DNA of 64,000 nt from Sanguibacter suaedae (GCF_016342785.1 NZ_JAEINH010000011.1:22775-86774), one strand, 5' to 3'; shown: positions 56,046 through 64,000, counted from the stretch's first letter. A program made the numbers and translations. Notes: generated from the sequence alone by a model not told the origin.

Positions 56046-56528
56046 ATGACCGAGGACGCCGCTGTCGAGAAGGTCGCAGGGCTCATCGCCGACGCGAAGA
56101 TCGCGATGCTCACCACCGTCGCCCCCGACGGGCGGCTCGTCAGCCGCCCCATGGGGCTCCAGGACGTCGACTTCGACGGCGACCTGTGGTTCTTCGCCGA
56201 CGCGGACAGCCACAAGGTCGACGAGATCCAGCACGACAGCCACGCCAACGTCACGGTGAGCACCAGCACGTCGTGGGTGTCGCTGTCCGGCCGCGCGCAG
56301 GTCGTCAAGGACACTGCACGCGCCAAGGAGCTGTGGGGTGCGAGCGCCGAGGCCTGGTACCCGGACGGCCCCGAGACGCCGGGGCTGGTGCTCGTCGTCG
56401 TGCGCGGCGAGACCGCCGAGTACTGGGACACGCCCGGCGGACGCGTCGCGTCCGCACTGAGCTTCGCGAAGGCGAAGCTCACCGGCGAGCGCTACGACGG
56501 CGGCGAGAACGAGACCGTCCGCCTCTGA
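56046..56528 (+). CDS. Pyridoxamine-phosphate-oxidase-like (general stress protein 26) flavin protein
   Basis: A 160-residue split-barrel flavin-binding protein of the PPOX/general-stress 26 group. Typical segments are KIAMLTTVAPDGRLVSRPM, DLWFFADADSHKVDEI, NVTVSTSTSWVSLSGRAQVV and LVLVVVRGETAEYWDTPGG. Such proteins bind FMN, FAD or F420, and their substrates are mostly unknown. ATG 56046 follows AGGAGG. It converges on metZ, with 22 bp between stops. Confidence 0.85.
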   Translation: MTEDAAVEKVAGLIADAKIAMLTTVAPDGRLVSRPMGLQDVDFDGDLWFFADADSHKVDEIQHDSHANVTVSTSTSWVSLSGRAQVVKDTARAKELWGASAEAWYPDGPETPGLVLVVVRGETAEYWDTPGGRVASALSFAKAKLTGERYDGGENETVRL

Positions 56529-56550
56529 CGGGCGGCGGCGCTGACGGCCG

Positions 56551-57774
56551 TCAGCCCGCGGCGAGGGCCCGCTCGACGTCCTCGATGATGTCCAGCGGGT
56601 CCTCGAGGCCGACGCTCAGGCGCACCGTCGTCTCGGCGATGCCCACCGCAGCGCGCCCCTCCGGGCCGAGCTTGCGGTGCGTCGTCGTCGCGGGGTGCGT
56701 GACGAGGGACTTCGCGTCGCCCAGGTTGTTGGAGATGTCCACGACCTCCAGGGCGTCGAGGAACGCGAACGCCCGCGCCTTCGCCGCGTCCGGGCCGGTG
56801 CCGTCGGGCACGGCGAGGTCGAACGTCACGACCGTCCCGCCGCCGGACTGCTGCGAGCGGGCGAGGTCGTGCTGGGGGTGCGACGGCAGGAACGGGTAGC
56901 GCACCCGCCCGATGCCCGGCAGGGTCTCGAGGTGCTCGGCGACGCGCAGCGCCGCCGCGGTCTGCGCGTGCACGCGCAGCGGGAGCGTCTCCAGGCCCTT
57001 GAGGAGCACCCACGCGTTGAAGGGGCTGAGCGACGGCCCGGTGTTGCGGATGAACTTCTGCACCGGCCCGTCGATGTACTCTTTCGAGCCGAGGATCGCG
57101 CCGCCGAGGACGCGGCCCTGCCCGTCGATGTGCTTGGTCGCGGAGTACACCACGACGTCCGCGCCGAGCGTGAAGGGCTGCTGCAGCACCGGCGTCGCGA
57201 ACACGTTGTCGAGGACGACGACGGCACCGGCGGCGCGGGCGAGCTCGCACACTCGGCGCACGTCGACGACGTCCTGCATGGGGTTGGAGGGCGTCTCGAA
57301 GAACACGACGTCCGCGGGGGTGGCCAGGGCTGCCTCCCACTGGTCGGTCTCGTGGCCGTCGACGTAGTCGACCTGCACGCCCCAGTCCTTGAAGATCTCC
57401 TCGAAGATCACCACGGTGGACCCGAAGAGGGCACGCGCGGAGACGATGCGTGACCCGCTCCTGACGAGCGCCGCGAGGGACGTGAACACGGCGGACATCC
57501 CGGTGGCGGTCGCGTAGCAGGCCTCGGCCCCGTCGAGGAGGCGAAGGCGTTCCTCGAACATGTGGACGGTGGGGTTGCCGTAGCGGGAGTAGATGAAGCG
57601 GTCGACGTCGCCCGCGAAGGCGGCCTCGGCCTCGGCGCCGCTGGCGTACACGAACCCCTGGGTGAGGAACACCGGTTCGGACGTCTCCGCGAAGTCGGAG
57701 CGGACCTGGCCGCCGCGCACGGCGAGCGTCGCGGGCCGCAGGGCCCGCGGGGCGGGCCCGTCCACGGCGGTCAC
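56551..57774 (-). CDS. metZ: O-succinylhomoserine (or O-acetylhomoserine) sulfhydrylase
   Basis: A 407-residue PLP enzyme of the Cys/Met metabolism family that makes homocysteine from an activated homoserine and sulfide. The PLP lysine is Lys214 in VVYSATKHIDGQGR. FIYSRYGNPTVHMFEERL and ATATGMSAVFTSL are the N-terminal blocks. The FVYASGAEAEAAFAGD start favours MetZ over MetB or MetC. The GTG start (57772-57774) overlaps the rhodanese stop by 4 bp, so both share the upstream SAM-I-like riboswitch. Confidence 0.9.
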   Translation of the reverse strand: MTAVDGPAPRALRPATLAVRGGQVRSDFAETSEPVFLTQGFVYASGAEAEAAFAGDVDRFIYSRYGNPTVHMFEERLRLLDGAEACYATATGMSAVFTSLAALVRSGSRIVSARALFGSTVVIFEEIFKDWGVQVDYVDGHETDQWEAALATPADVVFFETPSNPMQDVVDVRRVCELARAAGAVVVLDNVFATPVLQQPFTLGADVVVYSATKHIDGQGRVLGGAILGSKEYIDGPVQKFIRNTGPSLSPFNAWVLLKGLETLPLRVHAQTAAALRVAEHLETLPGIGRVRYPFLPSHPQHDLARSQQSGGGTVVTFDLAVPDGTGPDAAKARAFAFLDALEVVDISNNLGDAKSLVTHPATTTHRKLGPEGRAAVGIAETTVRLSVGLEDPLDIIEDVERALAAG

Positions 57775-58202
57775 TCCTGGCCCTGGTAGCCGGTGGACGG
57801 CAGGCCGCGCAGGCGCCACCCGTTCACGGTGCGCCCGCCGTGGGCGTCGGTGTCGCCCTCGAAGCCTTCGAGGACGTTGTACGACGGCCCGAACCCGGCG
57901 GCGGTCGCGTCGATCGCGGCGCCGACGGAACGGTTGCCGGCGCGGCACAGGAAGACGAGCGGGCGCTCGTCGCCGGGCTGCACACCGGCCTTCTCCGCGA
58001 CCTCGGCGACGAACCTCTCGTTCGGTCCGTGCGCGGTGGTCCACTCGACGAGGACGAGCTCCTGCCCGTCGAGCCCGCTCACGTCGGGGATGCCGACGTG
58101 GCGCCACTCGCCCTCGGTGCGCACGTCCACGAGGACGGCGCGGGGGTCGTCGCGGAGCAGGTCCCAGGCCTGCTGGGGGGTGAGGTCGCCTGCGTAGGTC
58201 AT
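57771..58202 (-). CDS. Rhodanese-domain protein coupled to metZ
   Basis: A 143-residue single-domain rhodanese. The active-site loop is FLCRAGNRSVGAA with Cys86, preceded by VLVDVRTEGEWRHVGIPDV. Such proteins carry persulfide sulfur. Being the first gene of a SAM-riboswitch-controlled pair with metZ suggests sulfur supply or tolerance during methionine synthesis. ATG 58200-58202 follows GGAGG (58209-58213, minus strand) by 6 nt. Confidence 0.88.
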   Translation of the reverse strand: MTYAGDLTPQQAWDLLRDDPRAVLVDVRTEGEWRHVGIPDVSGLDGQELVLVEWTTAHGPNERFVAEVAEKAGVQPGDERPLVFLCRAGNRSVGAAIDATAAGFGPSYNVLEGFEGDTDAHGGRTVNGWRLRGLPSTGYQGQE

Positions 58203-58219
58203 GTGATGCCTCCGTCGTC

Positions 58220-58320
58220 CGTTCCATCGGTCCTGGCGGTAGCACCCTCACCTCGTCGCGAGGGGGTTGCTGCGGCGTCGTCGTGCCAGGTCACTCGGCC
58301 GCTCTGGATGGGTCGTCCGA
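58220..58320 (-). promoter_or_regulatory. SAM-I-like riboswitch (SAM clan) upstream of rhodanese-metZ
   Basis: Read on the minus strand, the S-box order is present. The P1 arm CCATC (58307-58311) pairs with GATGG (58224-58228). AGAGCGG leads into a P2 stem (58298-58302 with 58272-58276), then the conserved GCAACC (58265-58270), a P3 stem, and GGTGCTA (58240-58246). A long P4 is not evident, as in SAM-IV and SAM-I/IV variants, so I call it SAM-clan rather than strict SAM-I. It ends about 11 nt before the rhodanese ribosome site, suggesting control of translation. Confidence 0.7.
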
Positions 58321-58389
58321 CCAGGATCGCTCCCACCTCCTGAAAATGAGACCCCGTGATCACATGCTGAGATGCACCCGGTCGGTGCG

Positions 58390-58418
58390 TTGACACCCCC
58401 GCCACCGTCGCTGATCGT
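58390..58418 (+). promoter_or_regulatory. Likely promoter of the SAM-IV leader
   Basis: A perfect -35 TTGACA (58390-58395) and a weak -10 GATCGT (58413-58418) are spaced 17 bp. This would start transcription at about 58425, matching the 5' end of the riboswitch at 58426. Confidence 0.5.
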
Positions 58419-58425
58419 TGAGTCA

Positions 58426-58543
58426 GGTCACGAGTGCCAGCAGAATGCCCCGGCTTGCTGGCCGGCAACCCTCCTCCGCGGTGGGGTGCCCCGGGTGAAG
58501 ACCTGGCCGGACGTCGCCCGACGCCCCGGCAAGCGCGGGGTCC
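58426..58543 (+). promoter_or_regulatory. SAM-IV riboswitch
   Basis: This is very close to the M. tuberculosis SAM-IV RNA. GGTCACGAGTGCCAGC opens P1/P2, the core CCCCGGCTTGCTGGCCGGC follows, then GGCAACC (58464-58470), GGGGTGCCCCGGGTGA, and P1 closure GACC (58500-58503). The 3' segment GCAAGC (58529-58534) can pair with GCTTGC (58453-58458), forming the pseudoknot typical of this class. A short hairpin (58542-58557) and GGAGG follow before the ATG at 58587, so control is probably at translation start. Confidence 0.92.
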
Positions 58544-58586
58544 GCCGTCACCGGCGGTCGGTCCCCCGGAACCACGGAGGACCCCC

Positions 58587-60017
58587 ATGTCTCGACCCGC
58601 CGCACCCTGTCTGCCCGTCGTCGGCTCCGACACCCGCGTCCCCCTCGTCGACGGCCGCACCGTCACCTACGCCAACCTCGACTGCGCAGCCAGCGCCCCC
58701 GCGCTGCGCGCCGTCGCCGACCGCGTCGCCGAGGTCCTGCCCCTCTACGCGAGCGTCCACCGTGGCGCCGGGTACCTCTCCCAGGTGTCCACCGCCCTCT
58801 ACGAGGCCTCCCGCCGCACCATCGGCGGGTTCGTCGGTGCTCGCGAGGAGGACGTCACCATCATCACGCGCAACACCACCGACTCCCTCAACCTCCTCGC
58901 CGGGTGCGTCCCCACCGGACCCGACGGCGAACCAGGGCGCGTCCTCGTCCTCGACGTCGAGCACCACGCCAACCTCCTGCCCTGGCAGCGCAGCGACGGG
59001 GGAGCGACCGTCGTCGTCGGCCGCGAGTCCGTGGCAGCCACCCTCGACGCCCTGCGCACCGAGCTCGCCGCGGCCCCCCACGCCCTCGTCGCCATCACCG
59101 GGGCCTCCAACGTCACGGGGGAGTCGCTGCCCCTCGCCGACGTCGTGCGCATCGCCCACGACGCCGGGGCGCGCGTCGCCGTCGACGGCGCCCAGCTGGT
59201 CCCGCACCGCCCGTTCTCCCTCGCCGCCACCGGCGTCGACTACGTGTCCTTCTCCGGCCACAAGACCTACGCACCCTTCGGGGCCGGAGCCCTCGTGGGA
59301 CGCCGCGACTGGCTCGACGTCGGCCGGCCGTACCTCGCCGGCGGCGGAGCCGTCCGACAGGTCGGCATCGACGACGTCGCCTGGGCCCCTGCCCCCGCCC
59401 GGCACGAGGCCGGGTCGCCCAACGTCGTCGGCGCCGTCGCGCTCGCCGCAGCGTGCGACGCCCTCGCCGCACTTCCCGACGGTGCCCTCGAGCGCCACGA
59501 GGCCGTGCTGCGCGAGCGCCTCGTGACCGGCCTCGAGGGCGTGCCCGGCGTCGAGATCGTCCGCGCCTGGGCGGACTCCGTCGACCCCGTCGCCGTCGTG
59601 ACGTTCTCCGTGGTGGGCCACGACCCGGGCCTCGTCGCCGCGTACCTGTCCGCCGAGCACGGCATCGGGGTGCGCGACGGACGCTTCTGCGCGCACCCGC
59701 TCCTCGCCCGCCTCGGGTACGACGCCGGGGCCGTCCGGGCGAGCGTCGGCGTCGGCACCACCCTCGACGAGGTCGACCGCCTCGTCGGCGCCCTCGCCGC
59801 GTACGTCGCCCACGGACCCACCGCGCGGTACGAGGTGGTCGACGGGTGCTGGTCCGTCGTCGACGACCCCCGTCCCCTGCCCGACGTCACCGGCCTCACC
59901 GGGCTCGTCGGCACCGCCGCCGCGGCCCTCGGCGCCGCCGGGTCCGCGTGCGGGCCCGCGCCCGCCGCGACCGGGCCTGCACAGCACGCCGACGCGGTGG
60001 AGCTCGCCCGCGTCTGA
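58587..60017 (+). CDS. Cysteine-desulfurase-like class V aminotransferase under SAM-IV control
   Basis: A 476-residue PLP enzyme. The PLP lysine is Lys226 in SFSGHKTYAPFGAGAL. Cys368 in VRDGRFCAHPLL occupies the place of the catalytic Cys in SufS-type desulfurases. HHANLLPWQ matches the family's active-site His. About 55 extra C-terminal residues (Pro/Gly/Ala-rich after residue 420) exceed the usual SufS length. The neighbours are not suf or isc genes. SAM-IV control suggests a role in cysteine or homocysteine sulfur flow; the true reaction is untested. Confidence 0.8.
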   Translation: MSRPAAPCLPVVGSDTRVPLVDGRTVTYANLDCAASAPALRAVADRVAEVLPLYASVHRGAGYLSQVSTALYEASRRTIGGFVGAREEDVTIITRNTTDSLNLLAGCVPTGPDGEPGRVLVLDVEHHANLLPWQRSDGGATVVVGRESVAATLDALRTELAAAPHALVAITGASNVTGESLPLADVVRIAHDAGARVAVDGAQLVPHRPFSLAATGVDYVSFSGHKTYAPFGAGALVGRRDWLDVGRPYLAGGGAVRQVGIDDVAWAPAPARHEAGSPNVVGAVALAAACDALAALPDGALERHEAVLRERLVTGLEGVPGVEIVRAWADSVDPVAVVTFSVVGHDPGLVAAYLSAEHGIGVRDGRFCAHPLLARLGYDAGAVRASVGVGTTLDEVDRLVGALAAYVAHGPTARYEVVDGCWSVVDDPRPLPDVTGLTGLVGTAAAALGAAGSACGPAPAATGPAQHADAVELARV

Positions 60018-60123
60018 GGGGCCGACCGTGGTGTCTGTGAAGTCACTCACGTGAAAAATTACCGGCCTGTTCGGGCTCTTAGTGTGGATCTGTCACCATC
60101 CCCGCAGATCCCCGAGGAGCACC

Positions 60124-61287
60124 ATGCTGTCCGAGAAGTCCCGCCCGGTCATCGAGGCGACCATCGGTCTCGTCGCCTCCCGCATCGGCGAGATCACCCC
60201 CAAGTTCTACGCCCGCATGTTCGCCGCCAGGCCCGACCTCCTCGACGGACTCTTCAGCCGCGCCAACCAGCGCTCCGGTGAGCAGCAGAAGGCGCTCGCC
60301 GGGTCCATCGCGACCTTCGCGTCGTGGCTGCTGGAGCACCCGGACACGCTGCCCGAGCCCGTCCTCGCCCGGATCGCCCACAAGCACGTGTCCCTCGGCA
60401 TCGTCGAGGAGCAGTACCCCATCGTGTACGAGCACCTCTTCGCGGCCATCGTCGACGACCTCGGCGACGCCGTCACCCCCGAGGTCGCCGAGGCGTGGAC
60501 CGAGGTGTACTGGCTCATGGCCCACGCCCTCGTCGCCCTCGAGAAGGGCCTGTACTCCGAGCTCGCGACCACCGCCCCCTGGGCGCCGTGGCGCATCGTC
60601 GAGAAGCGCCGTGCCGGAGCGGGCGCCATGACGTTCGTCCTCGAGCCCGCCGACGACACCCCCGTCACCCCGGCCCGTCCCGGCCAGTACGTGAGCGTCC
60701 GCGTCGAGCTCGCCGACGGGTTGCGTCAGGTCCGCCAGTACTCCCTGTCCGCGGACGTCGCCACCGACCGCCGCGTCTTCACCACCAAGCTCGACGACGG
60801 CGGCGAGGTGTCGCCCGTCCTCCACCGGTCCGTCGACGTCGGTGACGTCGTCGAGCTGTCCCACCCGTGCGGTGACGTCACGCTCGACGACGGCGACCAC
60901 CCGATCGTCCTCGCGACCGCGGGCATCGGCTGCACCCCGGCCGCCTCGATCCTGCGGTCCCTCGTGGAGTCCGGGTCCACCCGCCGCGTCGTCGTCCTCC
61001 ACGCCGACCGCGCCCTCGACCAGTGGGCGCTGCGCGAGCAGATGCTCGACGACGTGGACCGCCTCCACGACGCCGGCCTCACGCTGTGGCTCGAGGAACC
61101 CGCCGCCGGGGCCCGCACCGGGTTCATGTCCCTCGAGGACGTCTCCCTGCCCACCGACGCCACCGTCTACCTGTGCGGGCCGCTGCCCTTCATGAAGTCG
61201 ATCCGCGAGCAGGTCCTCGCAGCAGGGGTCCCCGCGCAGCGCGTCCGCTACGAGGTGTTCGGCCCCGACGTCTGGCTCGCCGCCTGA
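60124..61287 (+). CDS. hmp: Flavohemoglobin (nitric oxide dioxygenase)
   Basis: A 387-residue enzyme that turns NO and O2 into nitrate. The N-terminal globin domain has FYARMFAARPDL, the distal QQ segment (SGEQQKAL) and the proximal His in IAHKHVSLGI. The FAD domain contains RQYSLSA, and the NAD domain ATAGIGCTPAASIL and YEVFGPDVW at the end. Length is slightly shorter than E. coli Hmp. ATG 60124 follows GAGGAG; an earlier ATG at 60082 has none. The 106-bp upstream region has an AT-rich patch (GTGAAAAATTACC) that may hold an operator. Confidence 0.93.
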   Translation: MLSEKSRPVIEATIGLVASRIGEITPKFYARMFAARPDLLDGLFSRANQRSGEQQKALAGSIATFASWLLEHPDTLPEPVLARIAHKHVSLGIVEEQYPIVYEHLFAAIVDDLGDAVTPEVAEAWTEVYWLMAHALVALEKGLYSELATTAPWAPWRIVEKRRAGAGAMTFVLEPADDTPVTPARPGQYVSVRVELADGLRQVRQYSLSADVATDRRVFTTKLDDGGEVSPVLHRSVDVGDVVELSHPCGDVTLDDGDHPIVLATAGIGCTPAASILRSLVESGSTRRVVVLHADRALDQWALREQMLDDVDRLHDAGLTLWLEEPAAGARTGFMSLEDVSLPTDATVYLCGPLPFMKSIREQVLAAGVPAQRVRYEVFGPDVWLAA

Positions 61288-61288
61288 G

Positions 61289-62848
61289 TCACCCCTCGGG
61301 GACGCCGAGGTCCGGGATCTCCGGGAACTCCTGGAACTCGAACGTCGGGATCGAGACGGTCGGGGCGGGGCGCGGGGTGAAGCGGTCGGGGTCGAAGGTC
61401 GTCGTGGACGGGACCACGAGGGGCGTGCGGGACCGTTCCTGCGCGCCCCACTCCCGCACGGCGTCCGCGACGCCACCCGTCGAGGTGACCAGGAGGGCCC
61501 CGGCCAGGAGCACGGGCACCACCACGAGGAGCACGCCCCGCGCCGACGGACCGTCCGCGACGGACGCGGTGAGGACCACCGCCTCGGCGACCGCCACGAG
61601 CGCCACGACGGCCGCGATCACGCCGATCGCCGACCGAGCCGCCTCGTCCTCGGGCGAGGCCCCCGGGAACAGTGCGACGAACACCAGCGGCAGGAGCAGC
61701 ACCGGCACCACGAAGGCATGCCGGAACCGCTCCCGGACGAGCCTGGACGTCAACGGGCCGGCGCGAGAACCCCGGTCCGCGCCGGACTCCGCCGCGATCG
61801 CGTCGTCCGCACGACGCGCCTGCGCCCGCTCGTACCCGAGGCCCGCCGCGCGCGTCGCCGCCCACGCCAGCACCGCGACGACCAGACCCCACGCACCGAA
61901 CACCCCGCCCATCGAGAGCACCACCCCACCACCCGCACCGGCGACGACGGCGAGCGTCGCACCGTACCGGGTGACCAGCCGCCACGGGGCGCGGGACGCG
62001 AGCTCCTCACGCACCGGGTCCGGCAGTCGTTCGAGAGTCGCGGACCGCACCCCGAACACGAGGAACCCGGCCACGAGGACCAGCGCCACCCACGCCGCAC
62101 GGAAACCACCGCCCGGGACGACGCACCCCAGGGCGAGGAGCACAGGCATGAACCACAGCATCGTGAGGAGCCGGCGTCGCCGCCGCGACACGACGCTGTC
62201 GAACATGGCCTGCAGCCGCGGGTCCGTAGGGGAGCCGGCGAGCATCCCCGACACGATGTCCAGGGACTCCTCCGTGGGGGTCCCGTCGAACCCGGCCTTC
62301 GTCATGAGGAGGCCGGTGTCCGTGGGGAACCTCTCGAGGCCCTCGTCGACGAGGCGGCGCGCCTCGGCCGTATTGCCCAGGTGCACCTCGATCTCCGCGG
62401 CCGTCCGCACGAACCACGCCGCCCCGCCGCTGTACTCCAGGGCCAACAGGTAGCTCTCACGGACGCGCACCCGGCCGGCCGGCGACGTGTCGCGCAACCC
62501 GCTCAGCGCACGGCACATGTGCGCCACGGGGTTCTCCGGCTCCCGAGCCAGGACCACGGACACGTGCTGGTCCATGACGTCCCACCGCTGCAGGCGGTAC
62601 GCCGCCCACGCCCGGAGGATGTGAGCCGGGACCAGGTCCGGGTCGGCGACGAGGGCTGCCTCCGTCGTCGTCAGGACGTCCGACCACCGTTCCTGGTCGT
62701 CGAGGACGCGTGCGAGGGCCAGGAGGAGGCGCGCGTCGCGCGGAGCCTGCGCGAGTGCCTCCCGCACCAGCGTCTCGGCGCGGTCGGACCTGCCCAGCGC
62801 CAGGAACGACTCGGCGCGGTAGACGACGCCGTCGATCTCGTCGGCCAC
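61289..62848 (-). CDS. TPR-repeat multi-pass membrane protein
   Basis: A 519-residue protein. About residues 5-210 are tetratricopeptide-like helical repeats (LALGRSDRAETLVREALAQA, ALVADPDLVPAHILRAWAAY, GNTAEARRLVDEGLERFP). Then come several membrane helices (LLTMLWFMPVLLALGCVVP, AAWVALVLVAGFLVFGV, and more up to about residue 455), and a Pro/Phe-rich C-terminus. The gene starts 3 bp after the stop of the AAA ATPase gene and reads the same way. It is probably a membrane scaffold partner of that ATPase. Confidence 0.68.
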   Translation of the reverse strand: MADEIDGVVYRAESFLALGRSDRAETLVREALAQAPRDARLLLALARVLDDQERWSDVLTTTEAALVADPDLVPAHILRAWAAYRLQRWDVMDQHVSVVLAREPENPVAHMCRALSGLRDTSPAGRVRVRESYLLALEYSGGAAWFVRTAAEIEVHLGNTAEARRLVDEGLERFPTDTGLLMTKAGFDGTPTEESLDIVSGMLAGSPTDPRLQAMFDSVVSRRRRRLLTMLWFMPVLLALGCVVPGGGFRAAWVALVLVAGFLVFGVRSATLERLPDPVREELASRAPWRLVTRYGATLAVVAGAGGGVVLSMGGVFGAWGLVVAVLAWAATRAAGLGYERAQARRADDAIAAESGADRGSRAGPLTSRLVRERFRHAFVVPVLLLPLVFVALFPGASPEDEAARSAIGVIAAVVALVAVAEAVVLTASVADGPSARGVLLVVVPVLLAGALLVTSTGGVADAVREWGAQERSRTPLVVPSTTTFDPDRFTPRPAPTVSIPTFEFQEFPEIPDLGVPEG

Positions 62849-62851
62849 CGG

Positions 62852-63988
62852 TCAGCGTCGCTTGCGGGACGCGATGTGCTCGGCGAGGTCGTCGTACCGG
62901 CCGTCCGTGTTCGCGAACGACACGACGTTCTTGGCCCCGGCGAACCATGCCCCCGTCGACGGCTTGATCTCCTTGAGGACGTGCCGCAGCTCCGCCATGG
63001 TGATGGGCTGCACCTCGCCGGCCGCGATGGACCGCAGCATCGCCTGCTCCGCTGCCGACGACACGAGGTGCTCGAGGTCCGCACCGGAGAACCCGTCGGT
63101 GCTGCGCACCAGCTCGTCGAGGTCGATGCCCGCGATGGGACGCCGGTCGAGGTGCATGCGCAGGATCGCGGCCCGCGCCGGCTCGTCGGGCGGGAGCACC
63201 AGCAGCATGCGGTCGAACCGGCCCGGGCGCATGAGCGCCGGGTCCACCTCCCACGGGCTGTTCGTCGCCGCGAGCACGAAGAGGCCGTCGTTGTCGGCCG
63301 CCATGGAGTCCAGCTCCATGAGCAGCTGGTCCACCATGGCGCGCATCCCCGACCACCCGGTGCCGATGCTCGACCGCTTGGCGCCGATCGCGTCGATCTC
63401 GTCGAGGAACAGCACGGCCGGCGTGAGGGAGCGTGCGTGCTCGAAGAGGTTGTGGATGTTCTTCTCCGTCTCCCCGAAGTGCGTCCCGAGGATCTCCGAG
63501 AGGTTCGTCGTGAGGAACCGCGCCCCCAGCTCGCCCGCGATGGCGCGCGCCATGAACGTCTTGCCGCACCCGGGCGGCCCGTAGAGGACCAGCCCGCCGC
63601 GCAACGACTTGCCGAACGCCTTTGCCAGCTCCGGGTGACGCATCGGCTCGAGGAACGACTCGTGCAGGCGCCGCTTCACCAGCTCCAGACCGCCGACGTC
63701 CGCGAGCGTCACCCGCGGGCCACCCTCGTCGACCACCGGGGCCGCGACGTCGTCGCCCGGTGTGACGGGCAGCGGCTCGCCCTCCGGCGCGGGGTTCGTC
63801 ACGAACGGCGGAGGGACCGGCGGGTCACCGAGCTCCGACTCCGCCTTCGACCAGTCGAAACCGGGCCGGTCCGGCCCGGGCGCCTCGGTTGACGGGTCGT
63901 CCGCTGCGGGTCCGGAGGGCGCGGCAGCCGACGGGGCCTCGGCCGATGCTCCGTCGTGGGTGGTGGTGAGGTCGGGTGCGGCGCGCAT
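62852..63988 (-). CDS. AAA ATPase paired with the TPR membrane protein
   Basis: A classical AAA ATPase of at least 378 residues. Residues 1-90 are disordered and Pro/Ala-rich. The ATPase module starts at VGGLELVKRRLHESFLEP, with Walker A GPPGCGKT (137-144), Walker B VLFLDEIDAIGAKRS and the second-region pattern ALMRPGRFDRMLLV (Arg finger region), closest to FtsH/Cdc48-type AAA. There is no protease domain or membrane helix. No ribosome site precedes ATG 63986-63988 and the frame stays open to the right edge, so the true start may be outside the window. Confidence 0.8.
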   Translation of the reverse strand: MRAAPDLTTTHDGASAEAPSAAAPSGPAADDPSTEAPGPDRPGFDWSKAESELGDPPVPPPFVTNPAPEGEPLPVTPGDDVAAPVVDEGGPRVTLADVGGLELVKRRLHESFLEPMRHPELAKAFGKSLRGGLVLYGPPGCGKTFMARAIAGELGARFLTTNLSEILGTHFGETEKNIHNLFEHARSLTPAVLFLDEIDAIGAKRSSIGTGWSGMRAMVDQLLMELDSMAADNDGLFVLAATNSPWEVDPALMRPGRFDRMLLVLPPDEPARAAILRMHLDRRPIAGIDLDELVRSTDGFSGADLEHLVSSAAEQAMLRSIAAGEVQPITMAELRHVLKEIKPSTGAWFAGAKNVVSFANTDGRYDDLAEHIASRKRR

Positions 63989-64000
63989 CGAGGTGGACGC

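Noticed and set aside
60018..60123. NsrR-type operator upstream of hmp
   Set aside because: The AT-rich patch does not match the Streptomyces NsrR consensus as I know it; only the general possibility is noted.
62852..63988. EccA-type ATPase of type VII secretion, which would link to the WXG-like genes at 51-54 kb
   Set aside because: The AAA module has FtsH/Cdc48-type signatures (RPGRFDR) rather than CbbX/EccA ones, and its TPR partner is a separate membrane protein.

Overview
This 64 kb window is chromosomal DNA of a high-GC actinobacterium. The evidence is the C/G-ending codons, many GTG starts, leaderless promoters, a DUF3151 gene beside purA, LppM-family lipoproteins, an HspR-type (HAIR) box at clpB, and SAM-IV and TPP riboswitches. 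The mix of Mrp antiporter, pectate lyase and desferrioxamine-type siderophore genes suggests a Micrococcales member (Cellulomonas/Sanguibacter/Oerskovia-like); that placement is inference. I saw no phage, insertion sequence, CRISPR array or rRNA.

Layout. 1-2.6 kb: end of a phosphotransferase gene, a TetR regulator, a DinB-fold protein, a cluster of DnaA-box-like 9-mers, tRNA-Gly(CCC) and a TM2-domain protein. 2.7-4.4 kb: dcd plus a coupled gene of unknown function. 4.5-11.2 kb: a complete Mrp Na+/H+ antiporter operon (mrpA with fused MrpB, then C, D, E, F, G), every junction overlapping by 4 bp. 11.2-15.9 kb: a secreted CAP-domain protein, an alpha/beta hydrolase and three LppM-like lipoproteins. 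16.0-20.6 kb: clpB behind a HAIR box and thiC behind a TPP riboswitch. 20.6-30.3 kb: a septum-formation-type membrane protein, a TetR regulator, xth, a short-chain dehydrogenase, pyrE, small membrane proteins, a NagD-like HAD phosphatase, a secreted pectate lyase, a SpoU-type RNA methyltransferase and fba. 30.3-33.7 kb: a partner-switching island in which two STAS proteins flank a PAS/PP2C/HATPase phosphatase. 33.7-37.9 kb: DUF3151, purA, purD and purC.

37.9-51.3 kb is an iron-uptake region. A six-gene minus-strand operon (desA, desB, desC, desD, a penicillin-acylase homologue and a second GNAT acyltransferase) is translationally coupled throughout by 4-bp overlaps. It diverges from a plus-strand set: siderophore-interacting reductase, substrate-binding lipoprotein, two permeases and an ATPase. 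The gap between them holds three iron-regulator-like boxes. The first set should make a hydroxamate siderophore and perhaps acyl variants of it; the second should import it and reduce its iron.

51.3-54.0 kb holds three minus-strand genes that look like orphan type VII secretion-related proteins. 54.2-56.5 kb: purS, purQ and small genes. 56.5-61.3 kb is a sulfur and nitric-oxide section. A rhodanese-metZ operon and a cysteine-desulfurase-like gene diverge from one 384-bp gap that appears to hold two different SAM-binding riboswitches, a SAM-I-like one on the minus strand and a SAM-IV one on the plus strand; a flavohemoglobin gene follows. The window ends with a TPR membrane protein and an AAA ATPase gene. 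Most start sites were chosen from Shine-Dalgarno or -10 spacing and were not tested.
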